DNA of 25,000 nt from contig NW_026729322.1 of NCBI RefSeq assembly GCF_030272615.1, positions 12,501 through 37,500 on the forward strand. Direction: 5' to 3'. The notes under the pieces were generated by a model. The model was not told where the DNA came from and searched no databases. It saw nothing but the letters and a program-made list of their open reading frames with translations. The DNA is from Cryptomeria japonica. Lineage: Eukaryota; Streptophyta; Pinopsida; Cupressales; Cupressaceae. This document shows, one piece after another, positions 1 to 9,123 of the stretch. The position numbers were made by a program, and so were the translations under genes. How positions within the stretch are numbered: position 1 is the stretch's first letter; the number at the start of each line of letters is the position of its first letter.

Positions 1-582
1 AGAAGCCAAGGAGACCACGAGAGTGCTGAGAGTGGGACAGCGCTGAATAGGCGGGAGAAGCCTGCGCGTATAAACGGAGATATATATCCAATTGCAACGA
101 AGGAACGTGCCAAAGATCGAGAACAATGGCAGAAATGCTAGTAACGTGCACTTCGGGACCAACGCATCACCGGAAGACAACCGCCAAACATCGAAAGAGT
201 CGCGATGCTCCGCAACCTACGTGCAAAGCGGTCGCACACCGGGTAAGGGAGTGAGAGCCCCAAACATAGCTGGGCGAGGCGCTCACTCCGCTCTTTAATA
301 TCTCGTTAATACCGCCAAGGAAATGGCACAAGCACACACACACAAGCATCCTCGGAAGAGGACAGTTCGAGTGACAGGTCAAATCCAAGAGTTCCGAAGA
401 CTACCTCCAGGAACAATCGGGAACAAGACCGATTACAAGTCGTCGAGTCTGTTACTGGGCGAACACGAGATGCGCACAGGAAATCGATCAGCCCTCACAA
501 TGGCCCAAGGCCAGAGATCGGACTGCTACGATTTACCCCAACAATCATCGTGCCACTCTTCGCAGAGAGGTGATAGACGCCA
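1..582. other. Single-copy-looking DNA with no recognised gene
   Basis: This stretch shows no internal tandem repetition and none of the motifs that fill the rest of the window. The longest open frames here are under 100 codons, overlap on both strands and match no family I know. There is a short AT run (GATATATATCC, about 82-92) and a (CA)6 tract near 333-344, neither with an evident role. It may be the flank of the repeat locus or an older, diverged part of the same spacer. Confidence 0.5.
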
Positions 583-1410
583 ACGAGCCCGCGCATAGCA
601 ATCGAGGTGTAAAAAGGGCGTTGAAGGCAGGAAGCCTGGACGAAAGAGGCTACGAGGTCACCTCGAAGCGGTCTAAGAATCGGGCGCACTTGGGGCGACT
701 ACCAGTGCCAACCCCTTATCCCGCGGTGCGTCCGACACACAGAAATTTCCAAGGCGGCCAAGGAGCCTCCCCGCATAGCAATCGGGGTGTGAGGTTACGG
801 ATGCAGCATTGATAGCAATCGAGGTGTGAGGCGAAGGATGCAGAAGTGAGAGCCGAGGGATGTAGCAGAGATAGCAATCGGGGTGTGTGATGCAGAAGAG
901 ATAGCAATCGAGGTGTGCGGTGGGAAGGGCCCAGCAGCCAGAATGCATGAAGCGACGGATGAAGCAGTGATGACAACCGGGCTGTGAGGAGAGGAGGGAT
1001 GCAGCCAAGAAAGCAATCAGGGCTCGAGGCAAGGGATGCATCAAGGATAGCAATCATGTTGTGAGGCGAGATTCCAAAGGCTAAACGTGAGAGGCTGCAG
1101 GGTCGACTCAGAGAGGTCTATGCATGTGAGAGGCTGAAAGCAAGGTCGACTCGGAGCGGTCTATGCATCGGGCGCGCTTGGGGCGACTACCAGTGCCAAC
1201 CCCTTATCCCGCGACGCGTCCGACAAAGAGAACGTTCCAAGGCGGCAGAGGAGGTTACCAGCCGAAGGATGCAGTAGCAATAACAGGTATAGTTCCGCGG
1301 CGGCCGAGAAGACTCACCGCATAGGAATCGGGATGCGAGGCGAGGGATGCGGCGGGAAGGCCCCGACGGCTAAACGGAAGAGGCTGCAGGGCCGCCTCGG
1401 AATGGTCCAA
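583..1410 (+). repeat. Decayed edge of the 188-bp tandem array
   Basis: The first fragment of the array motif (GCATAGCAATCGAGGTGT) appears at about 592-609. An almost complete but diverged unit lies at about 671-795. Then come short degenerate repeats of ATAGCAATCGRGGTGTG every 30-70 bp up to about 1060, and two partial copies of GAGGCTG...GTCGACTC...GGTCTATGCAT at about 1090-1170. Another unit begins near 1165. Unit lengths and spacing are irregular, unlike the array that follows. This is the pattern expected at the edge of a satellite that is no longer being homogenised. Confidence 0.8.
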
Positions 1411-1787
1411 GCATCGGATGCGATTGGGACGACTACCAGTGCCAACCCCTTATCCCGCGATGCGTCCGATACACAGATAGTTCCAAGGCGGCCGAGGAGC
1501 CTCACCGCATATCAATCGGGGTGCGAGGCGAGGGATGGGGCGGGAAGGCCCCAACGGCTAGACGGAAGAGGCTTCAGGGCCACCTCGGAATGGTCCAAGC
1601 ATCGGACGCGCTTGGGGCGACTGCCAGTGCCAACCCCTTATCCCGCGATGCGTCCGATACACAGATGGTTCCAAGGCGGCCGAGGAGCCTCACCGCATAG
1701 CAATCGGGGGTGCGAGGCGAGGGATGGGGCGGGAAGGCCCCAACGGCTAGACGGAAGAGGCTTCAGGGCCGCCTAGGAATGGTCCAA

Positions 1788-3000
1788 GCATCGGACACGC
1801 TTGGGGCGACTACCAGTGACAGCCCCCTATCCCGCGATGCGTCCGATACGAAGATGGTTCCAAGGCGGCCGAGGAGCCTCACCGCATAGCAATCGGGGTG
1901 CGAGGTGGGGGATGCGGCGAGATGGCCCCAACGGCTAGACGGAAGAGGCCACAGGGCCGCGTCGGAATAGTCCAAGCATCGGACGCGCTTGGGGCGACTA
2001 CCAGTGACAACCCCTTATCCCGCGATGCGTCCGATACGAAGATAGTTCCAAGGCGGCCGAGGAGCCTCACCGCATAGCAATCGGGGTGCGAGGTGGGGGA
2101 TGCGGCGAGATGGCCCCAACGGCTAGACGGAAGAGGCTGCAGGGCCGCCTCGGAATAGTCCAAGCATCGGACGCGCTTGGGGCCACTACCAGTGACAACC
2201 CCTTATCCCGCGATGCGTCCGATACGAAGATAGTTCCAAGGCGGCCGAAGAGCCTCACCGCATAGCAATCGGGGTGCGAGGTGGGGGATGCGGCGAGATG
2301 GCCCCAACGGCTAGACGGAAGAGGCCACAGGGCCGCCTCGGAATAGTCCAAGCATCGGACGCGCTTGGGGCGACTACCAGTGACAACCCCTTATCCCGCG
2401 ATGCGTCCGATACGAAGATAGTTCCCAGGCGGCCGAGGAGCCTCACCGCATAGCAATCGGGGTGCGAGGCGAGGGATGCGGCGAGATGGCCCCAAAGGCT
2501 AGACGGAAGAGGCTGCAGGGCTGCCTCGGAATAGTCCAAGCATCGGACGCGCTTGGGGCGACTACCACTGCCAACCCCTTATCCCGCGATGCGTCCGATA
2601 CACAGATAGTTCCGAGGCGGCCGAGGAGGTGGGGGATGCAGCGAGATGGCCCCAACGGCTAGACGGAAGAGGCTGCAGGGCCGCCTCGGAATAGTCCAAG
2701 CATCGGACGCGCTTGGGGCGACTACCAGTGACAACCCCTTATCCCGCGATGCGTCCGATACACAGATAGTTCCGAGGCGGCCAAGGAGCCTCACCGCATA
2801 GCAATCGTGGTGCGAGGTGGGGGATGCGGCGAGATGGCCCCAACGGCTAGACGGAAGAGGCTGCAGGGCCGCCTCGGAATGGTCCAAGCATCGGATGCGC
2901 TTGGGGCGACTACCACTGCCAACCCCTTATCCCGCGATGCGTCCGATACACAGATAGTTCCAAGGCGGCCGAGGAGCCTCACAGCATAGCAATCAGGGTG
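1788..3000 (+). repeat. 188-bp array, subfamily A
   Basis: Most units here carry GGTGGGGGATGCGGCGAGAT followed by GGCCCC, and GCGATGCGTCC in place of GCGACGCGTCC. Several have TCCGATACGAAGATAGTTCC where the later units have TCCGATACACAGATAGTTCC. These shared variants define an older or separately homogenised block. The block is mixed: the unit near 2460-2520 already has the GGCGAGGGATGCGG form. Confidence 0.7.
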
Positions 3001-5450
3001 CGAGGCGAGGGATGCGGCGAGAAAGCCCCAACGGCTAGAGGGAAGAGGCTTCAGGTCCGCCTCGGAATGGTCCAAGCATCGGACGCGCTTGGGGCGACTA
3101 CCAGTGACAACCCCTTATCCCGCGACGCGTCCGATACACAGATAGTTCCAAGGCGGCCGAGGAGCCTCACCGCATAGCAATCGGGGTGCGAGGCGAGGGA
3201 TGCGGCGAGAAGGACCCAACGGCTACACGGAAGAGGCTTCGGGGCCGCCTCGGAATGGTCCAAGCATCGGACGCGCTTGGGGCGACTACCAGTGACAACC
3301 CCTTATCCCGCGACGCGTCCGATACACAGATAGTTCCAAGGCGGCCGAGGAGCCTCACCGCATAGCAATCGGGGTGCGAGGCGAGGGATGCGGCGAGAAG
3401 GACCCAACGGCTAGACGGAAGAGGCTTCGGGGCCGCCTCGGAATGGTCCAAGCATCGGACGCGCTTGGGGCGACTACCAGTGACAACCCCTTATCCCGCG
3501 ACGCGTCCGATACACAGATAGTTCCAAGGCGGCCGAGGAGCCTCACCGCATAGCAATCGGGGTGCGAGGCGAGGGATGCGGCGAGAAGGACCCAACGGCT
3601 AGACGGAAGAGGCTTCGGGTCCGCCTCGGAATGGTCCAAGCATCGGACGCGCTTGGGGCGACTACCAGTGACAACCCCTTATCCCGCGACGCGTCCGATA
3701 CACAGATAGTTCCAAGGCGGCCGAGGAGCCTCACCGCATAGCAATCGGGGTGCGAGGCGAGGGATGCGGCGAGAAGGACCCAACGGCTAGACGGAAGAGG
3801 CTTCGGGTCCGCCTCGGAATGGTCCAAGCATCGGACGCGCTTGGGGCGACTACCAGTGACAACCCCTTATCCCGCGACGCGTCCGATACACAGATAGTTC
3901 CAAGGCGGCCGAGGAGCCTCACCGCATAGCAATCGGGGTGCGAGGCGAGGGATGCGGCGAGAAGGACCCAACGGCTAGACGGAAGAGGCTTCGGGTCCGC
4001 CTCGGAATGGTCCAAGCATCGGACGCGCTTGGGGCGACTACCAGTGACAACCCCTTATCCCGCGACGCGTCCGATACACAGATAGTTCCGAGGCGGCCGA
4101 GGAGCCTCACCGCATAGCAATCGGGGTGCGAGGCGAAGGATGCGGCGAGAAGGACCCAACGGCTAGACGGAAGAGGCTTCGGGTCCGCCTCGGAATGGTC
4201 CAAGCATCGGACGCGCTTGGGGCGACTACCAGTGACAACCCCTTATCCCGCGACGCGTCCGATACACAGATAGTTCCAAGGCGGCCGAGGAGCCTCACCG
4301 CATAGCAATCGGGGTGCGAGGCGAGGGATGCGGCGAGAAGGACCCAACGGCTAGACGGAAGAGGCTTCAGGGCCGCCTCGGAATGGTCCAAGCATCGAAC
4401 GCGCTTGGGGCGACTACCAGTGACAACCCCTTATCCCGCGACGCGTCCGATACACAGATAGTTCCGAGGCGGCCGAGGAGCCTCACCGCATAGCAATCGG
4501 GGTGCGAGGCGAGGGATGCGGCGAGAAGGACCCAACGGCTAGATGGAAGAGGCTTCAGGGCCGCCTCGGAATGGTCCAAGCATCGGACGCGCTTGGGGCG
4601 ACTACCAGTGACAACCCCTTATCCCGCGACGCGTCCGATACACAGATAGTTCCGAGGCGGCCGAGGAGCCTCACCGCATAGCAATCGGGGTGCGAGGCGA
4701 GGGATGCGGCGAGAAGGACCCAACGGCTAGACGGAAGAGGCTTCAGGGCCGCCTCGGAATGGTCCAAGCATCGGACGCGCTTGGGGCGACTACCAATGAC
4801 AACCCCTTATCCCGCGACGCGTCCGATACACAGATAGTTCCGAGGCGGCCGAGGAGCCTCACCGCATAGCAATCGGGGTGCGAGGCGAGGGATGCGGCGA
4901 GAAGGACCCAACGGCTAGACGGAAGAGGCTTCAGGGCCGCCTCGGAATGGTCCAAGCATCGGACGCGCTTGGGGCGACTACCAATGACAACCCCTTATCC
5001 CGCGACGCGTCCGATACACAGATAGTTCCGAGGCGGCCGAGGAGCCTCACCGCATAGCAATCGGGGTGCGAGGCGAGGGATGCGGCGAGAAGGACCCAAC
5101 GGCTAGACGGAAGAGGCTTCAGGGCCGCCTCGGAATGGTCCAAGCATCGGACGCGCTTGGGGCGACTACCAGTGACAACCCCTTATCCCGCGACGCGTCC
5201 GATACACAGATAGTTCCGAGGCGGCCGAGGAGCCTCACCGCATAGCAATCGGGGTGCGAGGCGAGGGATGCGGCGAGAAGGACCCAACGGCTAGACGGAA
5301 GAGGCTTCAGGGCCGCCTCGGAATGGTCCAAGCATCGGACGCGCTTGGGGCGACTACCGTTGCCAACCCCTTATCCCGCGATGCGTCTGATACACAGATA
5401 GTTCCGAGGCGGCCGAGGAGCCTCACCGCATAGCAATCGGGTTGCGAGGC
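3001..5450 (+). repeat. 188-bp array, subfamily B (most homogeneous)
   Basis: Units here carry GGCGAGGGATGCGGCGAGAA followed by GGACCC, and most have GCGACGCGTCC. Two layers can be seen. Units at about 3240-4200 have CTTCGGGKCCGCC, and units at about 4370-5330 have CTTCAGGGCCGCC together with GTTCCGAGGCGG. Neighbouring units differ by only one to a few bases, which points to recent unequal exchange or gene conversion spreading through this half of the array. Confidence 0.75.
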
Positions 5451-5688
5451 AGATTATTGGGAAGGGAACCCCCTGGGATGCGGCTCAAGCAGTGCCCAAA
5501 GGGACTGGAATGCGGAATCACATCGAGAGACCCAAATGCTATACGAGGGCTCAAATCGAATTATCGATTTGGCCACGACATGGACGCATCGGAACGACTA
5601 CCTTTGCCGAACCACTCGCAATTGCATCCATACCGAAACCAATAGACATTTCCGTTAGAGCCCTCGCATAGCATTCGGGAATCTCGCA

Positions 5689-5778
5689 TGCCCCTCTAAA
5701 TCGACCAATGCTGGCGCTCAATGAAAATCCGAGCGCTACCACCGTTCGAGCGCCAGCATTGGTCGAGTTAGAGGGGCA
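5689..5778. promoter_or_regulatory. 31-bp inverted repeat upstream of the first TATA block
   Basis: Left arm 5689-5719 and right arm 5748-5778 pair at 30 of 31 positions (A5700 against G5767 is the exception) around a 28-nt spacer. The inner part of the stem is CTGGCGCTC paired with GAGCGCCAG. The right arm ends 31 bp before TATATAAG at 5810. Weaker versions stand at the same place in the next two long units. The dyad is therefore part of the repeat unit and not an independent insertion. It could form a hairpin or cruciform, or bind a dimeric factor. Confidence 0.85.
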
Positions 5779-5809
5779 CGGGGGAGAATGCTCCAGTCAA
5801 CACCTCCCC

Positions 5810-5817
5810 TATATAAG
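5810..5817 (+). promoter_or_regulatory. TATA block 1 of 13
   Basis: TATATAAG preceded by CACCTCCCC and followed by TTATTTGTCCGATTCTC. The octamer fits a Pol II TATA box. It also resembles the TATATA(A/G)G core of plant Pol I promoters, but lacks the GGG that usually follows. Transcription is not shown by sequence. Confidence 0.5.
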
Positions 5818-6185
5818 TTATTTGTCCGATTCTCGCACAACCGTAGTCTGCCTCGTCGAATCAAACAACGGTCCCAGATTCCGACTTCCGTTCCGTAGAG
5901 ACCCAAAAGCTAGATGGAGGCTCGCAAGAAAGAGAGTCGGCGCATAGCAATCGGGTTTCTCGAACGTTTAGGGACCGAGCTCACTTGCGGATAGGGCAAA
6001 ATCCGCCAAGCAACCCAAAAGCTAGACGGGGGCTCGAATCGAATCGCCTAGGCGGCCACAACAACGACGTGTTGGATCGACTACCAGTGCCAAACCATTC
6101 AGCAAGACTAGTCTGTGTCGAGGCCGGATAGAGATTCTCAGAGAGCGCCCGCATAGCATTTAGGAGACCTGCCGCGTCCCTCACA

Positions 6186-6256
6186 CTCGACAAATGGTGG
6201 TGCACGTTTATAAATCCGAGCGATCCCAACCCTTTCAAGCACCAACATCGGTCGAG
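6186..6256. promoter_or_regulatory. Second copy of the promoter-proximal dyad, degraded
   Basis: CTCGAC at 6186-6191 and TGGTGC at 6198-6203 pair with GCACCA at 6239-6244 and GTCGAG at 6251-6256, with mismatches between the two blocks. The spacer is 35 nt. The stem base pair that is C-G in the first copy is T-A here. Confidence 0.65.
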
Positions 6257-6299
6257 ATAGAGGGGCACGGAGGGGGCTGCGTGAGACAACACAGTCCCC

Positions 6300-6307
6300 T
6301 ATATAAG
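6300..6307 (+). promoter_or_regulatory. TATA block 2 of 13
   Basis: TATATAAG preceded by ACAGTCCCC, a slightly altered form of CACCTCCCC, and followed by TTATTTGTCCGATTCTC. It lies 490 bp after block 1 in the second long unit. Confidence 0.5.
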
Positions 6308-6627
6308 TTATTTGTCCGATTCTCACACATCCGAAGAATGGTCATCAAATCGGACAACAGCCCAAACTTCCGACTTCCGTCCCAGAAAGCCCAAGAGCTA
6401 TCTAAAACGTTCATGGCCGGAACTCGATCGCGGCTATACCAATCCGCCAAGCAACCCAAAAGCTAGACTGGAGCTCTAGTCGAATCACCTCTGTGGCCAT
6501 TGCAAGGACGTGTTGGAGCGACTACCATTGCCGAACCATTCCGCAGGTCGAGTCCATACCAAGGCCGCATAGAGATTCACGATGAGCTCCTGCATAGCAA
6601 TCAGGAGACTTGCCGTGTCCATCACAA

Positions 6628-6695
6628 TCGATAAATCCTGGTGCAAGATTTTTGCATCCGAGCGCTCCAACCAGTCGAGCACCAGCATCAATCGA
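6628..6695. promoter_or_regulatory. Third copy of the promoter-proximal dyad, degraded
   Basis: CTGGTGC at 6638-6644 pairs with GCACCAG at 6679-6685, and TCGAT at 6628-6632 pairs with ATCGA at 6691-6695, with mismatches between. The spacer is 34 nt. As in the second copy, the C-G pair of the first copy is replaced by T-A. Confidence 0.65.
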
Positions 6696-6740
6696 CATAA
6701 ACGGGCACGGGGGGAGGATGCTCGAGAACACTACCTCCCC

Positions 6741-6748
6741 TATATAAG
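6741..6748 (+). promoter_or_regulatory. TATA block 3 of 13
   Basis: TATATAAG preceded by TACCTCCCC and followed by TTATTTGTCCGATTCTC. It lies in the third long unit, 441 bp after block 2. Just upstream GGGGAG (6711-6716) faces CTCCCC (6735-6740). Confidence 0.5.
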
Positions 6749-6882
6749 TTATTTGTCCGATTCTCAAGCAGCCGAAGTCTGGTCATCGAATCGGGTCAAA
6801 GACCACAACTTCCGACTTTACCCACAATGCAAGTCATCGAATCGAACATCGGCCCCCGAGTCGGACTCCATGCGTATGTCAG

Positions 6883-7219
6883 GTCATCGGACCCAAATTC
6901 CGCCTTCCTGCGCATGGCGGGCCATCAATATCAACTCGGTCATCGGACCCAAACTCCGCCTTTTTGCGTATGGCACGCCTTCAAATCGGTCATCGGACCC
7001 AAATTCCGCCTTCCTGTGCATGGCGGGCCATCAACATCAACTCGGTCATCGGACCCAAATTCCGCCTTTCTGCGCATGGCACGCCATCAACTCGGTCATC
7101 GGACCCAAATTCCGCCTTCCTGCGCATGGCAGGTCATCGGACACAAATTCAGACCTCGCCAATATGCCTACGTATCGAATCGGTCATCGGACCCAACTTC
7201 CGACTTCATCCATACTGTA
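6883..7219 (+). repeat. 50/56-bp tandem repeat
   Basis: GTCATCGGACCCAAATTCCG and close variants start at 6883, 6939, 6989, 7045, 7095, 7133 and 7183. The spacings are 56, 50, 56, 50, 38 and 50, so two unit lengths alternate. The shorter form lacks part of the GGGCCATCAAYATCAACTCG tail. The motif derives from the tract downstream of the TATA block (compare GGTCATCGAATCGGG at 6781) and continues into the 311-bp units. Confidence 0.85.
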
Positions 7220-7285
7220 GGGTCTTTGAGGTTGGCGCGGTGCGCTCAACCCAGGGAGTCGACCCATCGAAGCATACACCTCCCC

Positions 7286-7293
7286 TATATAAG
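7286..7293 (+). promoter_or_regulatory. TATA block 4 of 13
   Basis: TATATAAG with CACCTCCCC before it and CTATTTGTCCGATTCCC after it, in 311-bp unit 1. Confidence 0.5.
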
Positions 7294-7596
7294 CTATTTG
7301 TCCGATTCCCACACCTGTGTAGTTTGCACCTCTGACCAGGACATCGACCCCAACTTCCGAACTCGACTGCAACGACGGCACCAGCGCCTTGGTGCGCACC
7401 TTGCGACGCACAGTCCCAACATTCGCCTTCCTGCACATGGCAGGTCATCGGACCCAAATTCCGACCTCGCGAGTATGCCTACATATCGAATCGGTCATCG
7501 GACCCAACTTCCGACTTCATCCATACCGTAGGGTCTTTGAGGTTGGCGCGGTGCGCTCAACCCGGGGAGTCGACCCAACGAAGCATACACCTCCCC

Positions 7597-7604
7597 TATA
7601 TAAG
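7597..7604 (+). promoter_or_regulatory. TATA block 5 of 13
   Basis: TATATAAG with the same flanks as block 4, in 311-bp unit 2. GGGGAG (7564-7569) and CTCCCC (7591-7596) face each other across 21 nt just upstream. Confidence 0.5.
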
Positions 7605-7907
7605 CTATTTGTCCGATTCCCACACCTGTGTAGTTTGCACCTCCGATCAAGACATCGACCCCAACTTCCGAACTCGCCTCCAACGACCGAACCAGCGCCT
7701 TGGTGCGCACCTTGCAACGCACAGTGCCAACATTCGCCTTCCTGCACGTGGCAGGTCATCGGACCCAAATTCCGACCTCGCGAGTATGCCTACATATCGA
7801 ATCGGTCATCGGACCCAACTTCCGACTTCATCCATACCGTAGGGTCTTTGAGGTTGGCGCGGTGCGCTCAACCCGGGGAGTCGACCCAACGAAGCATACA
7901 CCTCCCC

Positions 7908-7915
7908 TATATAAG
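7908..7915 (+). promoter_or_regulatory. TATA block 6 of 13
   Basis: TATATAAG with the same flanks as block 4, in 311-bp unit 3. The upstream GGGGAG-21-CTCCCC dyad is intact. Confidence 0.5.
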
Positions 7916-8218
7916 CTATTTGTCCGATTCCCACACCTGTGTAGCTTGCACCTCCGATCAGGACATCGACCCCAACTTCCGAACTCGACTAAAAAGACCG
8001 CACCAGCGCCTTGGTGTGCACCTTGCAACGCACAGTGTCAACATTCGCCTTCCTGCACATGGCAGGTCATCGGACCCAAATTCCGACCTCATGAGCATAC
8101 CTACTAATCGAATCGGTCATCGGACCCAACTTCCGACTTCATCCATACCGTAGGGTCTTTGAGGTTGGCGCGGTGCGCTCAACCTGGGGAGTCGACCCAT
8201 CGAAGCATACACCTCCCC

Positions 8219-8226
8219 TATATAAG
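8219..8226 (+). promoter_or_regulatory. TATA block 7 of 13
   Basis: TATATAAG with the same upstream flank as block 4, in 311-bp unit 4, the unit broken by the satellite. The downstream flank reads CTATTTGTCCGATTCCGAC, with one change from the others. Confidence 0.5.
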
Positions 8227-8331
8227 CTATTTGTCCGATTCCGACACCTGTGTAGTTTGCACCTCCGCTCAGGACATCGACCCCAACTTCCGAACTCGCC
8301 TGCAACGACCGAACCAGCGCCTTGGTGCGCA

Positions 8332-8351
8332 CCAAAAGTGCGCACTTTTGG
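8332..8351. repeat. 20-bp perfect palindrome at the left satellite edge
   Basis: CCAAAAGTGC is followed directly by its reverse complement GCACTTTTGG. It overlaps the GGTGCGCACC palindrome (8324-8333) that in other 311-bp units leads into TTGCAACGCAC. The satellite starts here. Confidence 0.95.
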
Positions 8352-8970
8352 AGGGCACTTTTCTGCGCTCCAAAGGTGCGCACTTTTGGAGGGCACTTTT
8401 TGGAGGGCACTTTTCTGCGCTCCAAAGGTGCGCACTTTTGGAGGGCACTTTTTGGAGGGCACTTTTCTGCGCTCCAAAGGTGCGCACTTTTGGAGGGCAC
8501 TTTTTGGAGGGCACTTTTCTGCGCTCCAAAGGTGCGCACTTTTGGAGGGCACTTTTTGGAGGGCACTTTTCTGCGCTCCAAAGGTGCGCACTTTTGGAGG
8601 GCACTTTTTGGAGGGCACTTTTCTGCGCTCCAAAGGTGCGCACTTTTGGAGGGCACTTTTTGGAGGGCACTTTTCTGCGCTCCAAAGGTGCGCACTTTTG
8701 GAGGGCACTTTTTGGAGGGCACTTTTCTGCGCTCCAAAGGTGCGCACTTTTGGAGGGCACTTTTTGGAGGGCACTTTTCTGCGCTCCAAAGGTGCGCACT
8801 TTTGGAGGGCACTTTTTGGAGGGCACTTTTCTGCGCTCCAAAGGTGCGCACTTTTGGAGGGCACTTTTTGGAGGGCACTTTTCTGCGCTCCAAAGGTGCG
8901 CACTTTTGGAGGGCACTTTTGTGCACTCCAAAGGTGCGCACTTTTGGAGGGCACTTTTCCTGTGCTCCAA
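8338..8970 (+). repeat. 52-bp satellite, about 10 identical units with 38-bp flanking units
   Basis: CTGCGCTCC begins at 8363 and recurs every 52 bp through 8883. The ten 52-bp units appear identical. Each is a 38-bp unit (CTGCGCTCC, AAAGGTGCGC, ACTTTTGGAGGGCACTTTT) plus a 14-bp internal duplication, TGGAGGGCACTTTT. The last units, starting at 8883 and 8921, are of the 38-bp type, and so is the first partial copy before 8363. Frames stay open on both strands for up to about 330 codons because the unit has no stops. I do not read this as a gene. The complete lack of variation argues for very recent expansion. Confidence 0.95.
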
Positions 8971-8994
8971 AGGTGCACACCTAGGTGAGCACCT
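8971..8994. repeat. Imperfect palindrome at the right satellite edge
   Basis: AGGTGCACACCT (8971-8982) is followed by AGGTGAGCACCT (8983-8994). The two pair at 11 of 12 positions. Beyond it the sequence returns to promoter-repeat DNA (CTTTCGACTTCATCCGCAAT, 9027-9046). Confidence 0.8.
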
Positions 8995-9115
8995 TCGACC
9001 ACACCTTGTAGCACACCAAACTCTGACTTTCGACTTCATCCGCAATGCAGGGTCTTTGAGGTTGGCGCAATGCGCACAACCAGGGGAGTCGACCCATCAA
9101 ACCCAACACCTCCCC

Positions 9116-9123
9116 TATATAAG
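9116..9123 (+). promoter_or_regulatory. TATA block 8 of 13
   Basis: TATATAAG preceded by CACCTCCCC and followed by CTATTTGTCTGATTCTC. AGGGGAG (9082-9088) pairs with CTCCCCT (9110-9116) across 21 nt, and the last base of the right arm is the first T of the TATA box. Confidence 0.5.

Larger units (their letters stand above)
1411..5450 (+). repeat. 188-bp tandem array, 22 units
   Basis: The landmark GCATCGGACGCGCTTGGGGC and its near variants recur at 1411, 1599, 1788, 1976, 2164, 2352, 2540, 2700, 2888, 3076 and then every 188 bp to 5332. All units point the same way. One interval (2540-2700) is only 160 bp because 28 bp around the GCATAGCAATCG motif are missing. The last unit fades out after about 5450. 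Open frames of 70-94 codons recur at the same period on the minus strand. They follow the repeat, not a gene: 188 is not a multiple of three, so no single frame crosses the array. The array resembles the subrepeats of plant rDNA intergenic spacers, but there is no direct proof of a role. Confidence 0.95.
5530..6790 (+). repeat. Long promoter-bearing units sharing the 188-bp backbone
   Basis: The landmark ACCCAAA(A/T)GCTA(G/T)A occurs at 5530, 5901, 6013 and 6454 and is homologous to ACCCAACGGCTAGACGG of the 188-bp unit. Each long unit then has a block equivalent to GCGACTACCAGTGCCAACC (about 5590, 6070 and 6515) and a GCATAGCAWTYRGG block (about 5667, 6151 and 6593), in the same order as in the 188-bp unit. 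Between GCATAGC and the next ACCCAAA, where the 188-bp unit has only a short GC-rich link, these units carry a few hundred base pairs with a dyad, a TATATAAG box and a conserved downstream tract. The piece at 5901-6012 is a short unit without the promoter block. Confidence 0.8.
7220..8337 (+). repeat. 311-bp promoter-like tandem repeat (3 full units and 1 partial)
   Basis: GGGTCTTTGAGGTTGGCGCG starts at 7220, 7531, 7842 and 8153, exactly 311 bp apart. Each unit holds in order GGGTCTTTGAGG, a GGTGCGCTCAACC tract, GGRGAGTCGACCC, the TATATAAG block, CACACCTGTGTAG, ACATCGACCCCAACTTCCG and CCTTGGTGYGCACCTTGC, then the GTCATCGGACCCAA motifs of the preceding repeat. The fourth unit is interrupted after about 8333 by the 52-bp satellite. 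It lacks protein-coding character: its open frames exist on both strands. Confidence 0.92.

Noticed and set aside
77-100. TATA-like run GATATATATCC as a promoter
   Set aside because: There is no conserved context, no downstream gene and no second copy to compare.
333-344. (CA)6 tract as a microsatellite locus
   Set aside because: It is too short to be notable and isolated.
1763-5331. Serial 70- and 94-codon minus-strand frames in the 188-bp array
   Set aside because: They repeat with the DNA unit and are interrupted at every unit. 188 is not a multiple of 3. Variants between units do not favour synonymous positions on inspection.
5689-5778. The inverted repeat as a MITE
   Set aside because: The same dyad, in weaker form, stands at the same place in two further repeat units and no target-site duplication is evident. 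It is part of the unit.
8338-8970. Possible CRISPR array
   Set aside because: The units are contiguous identical repeats with no unique spacers, the DNA is plant nuclear in type, and no cas gene is present.
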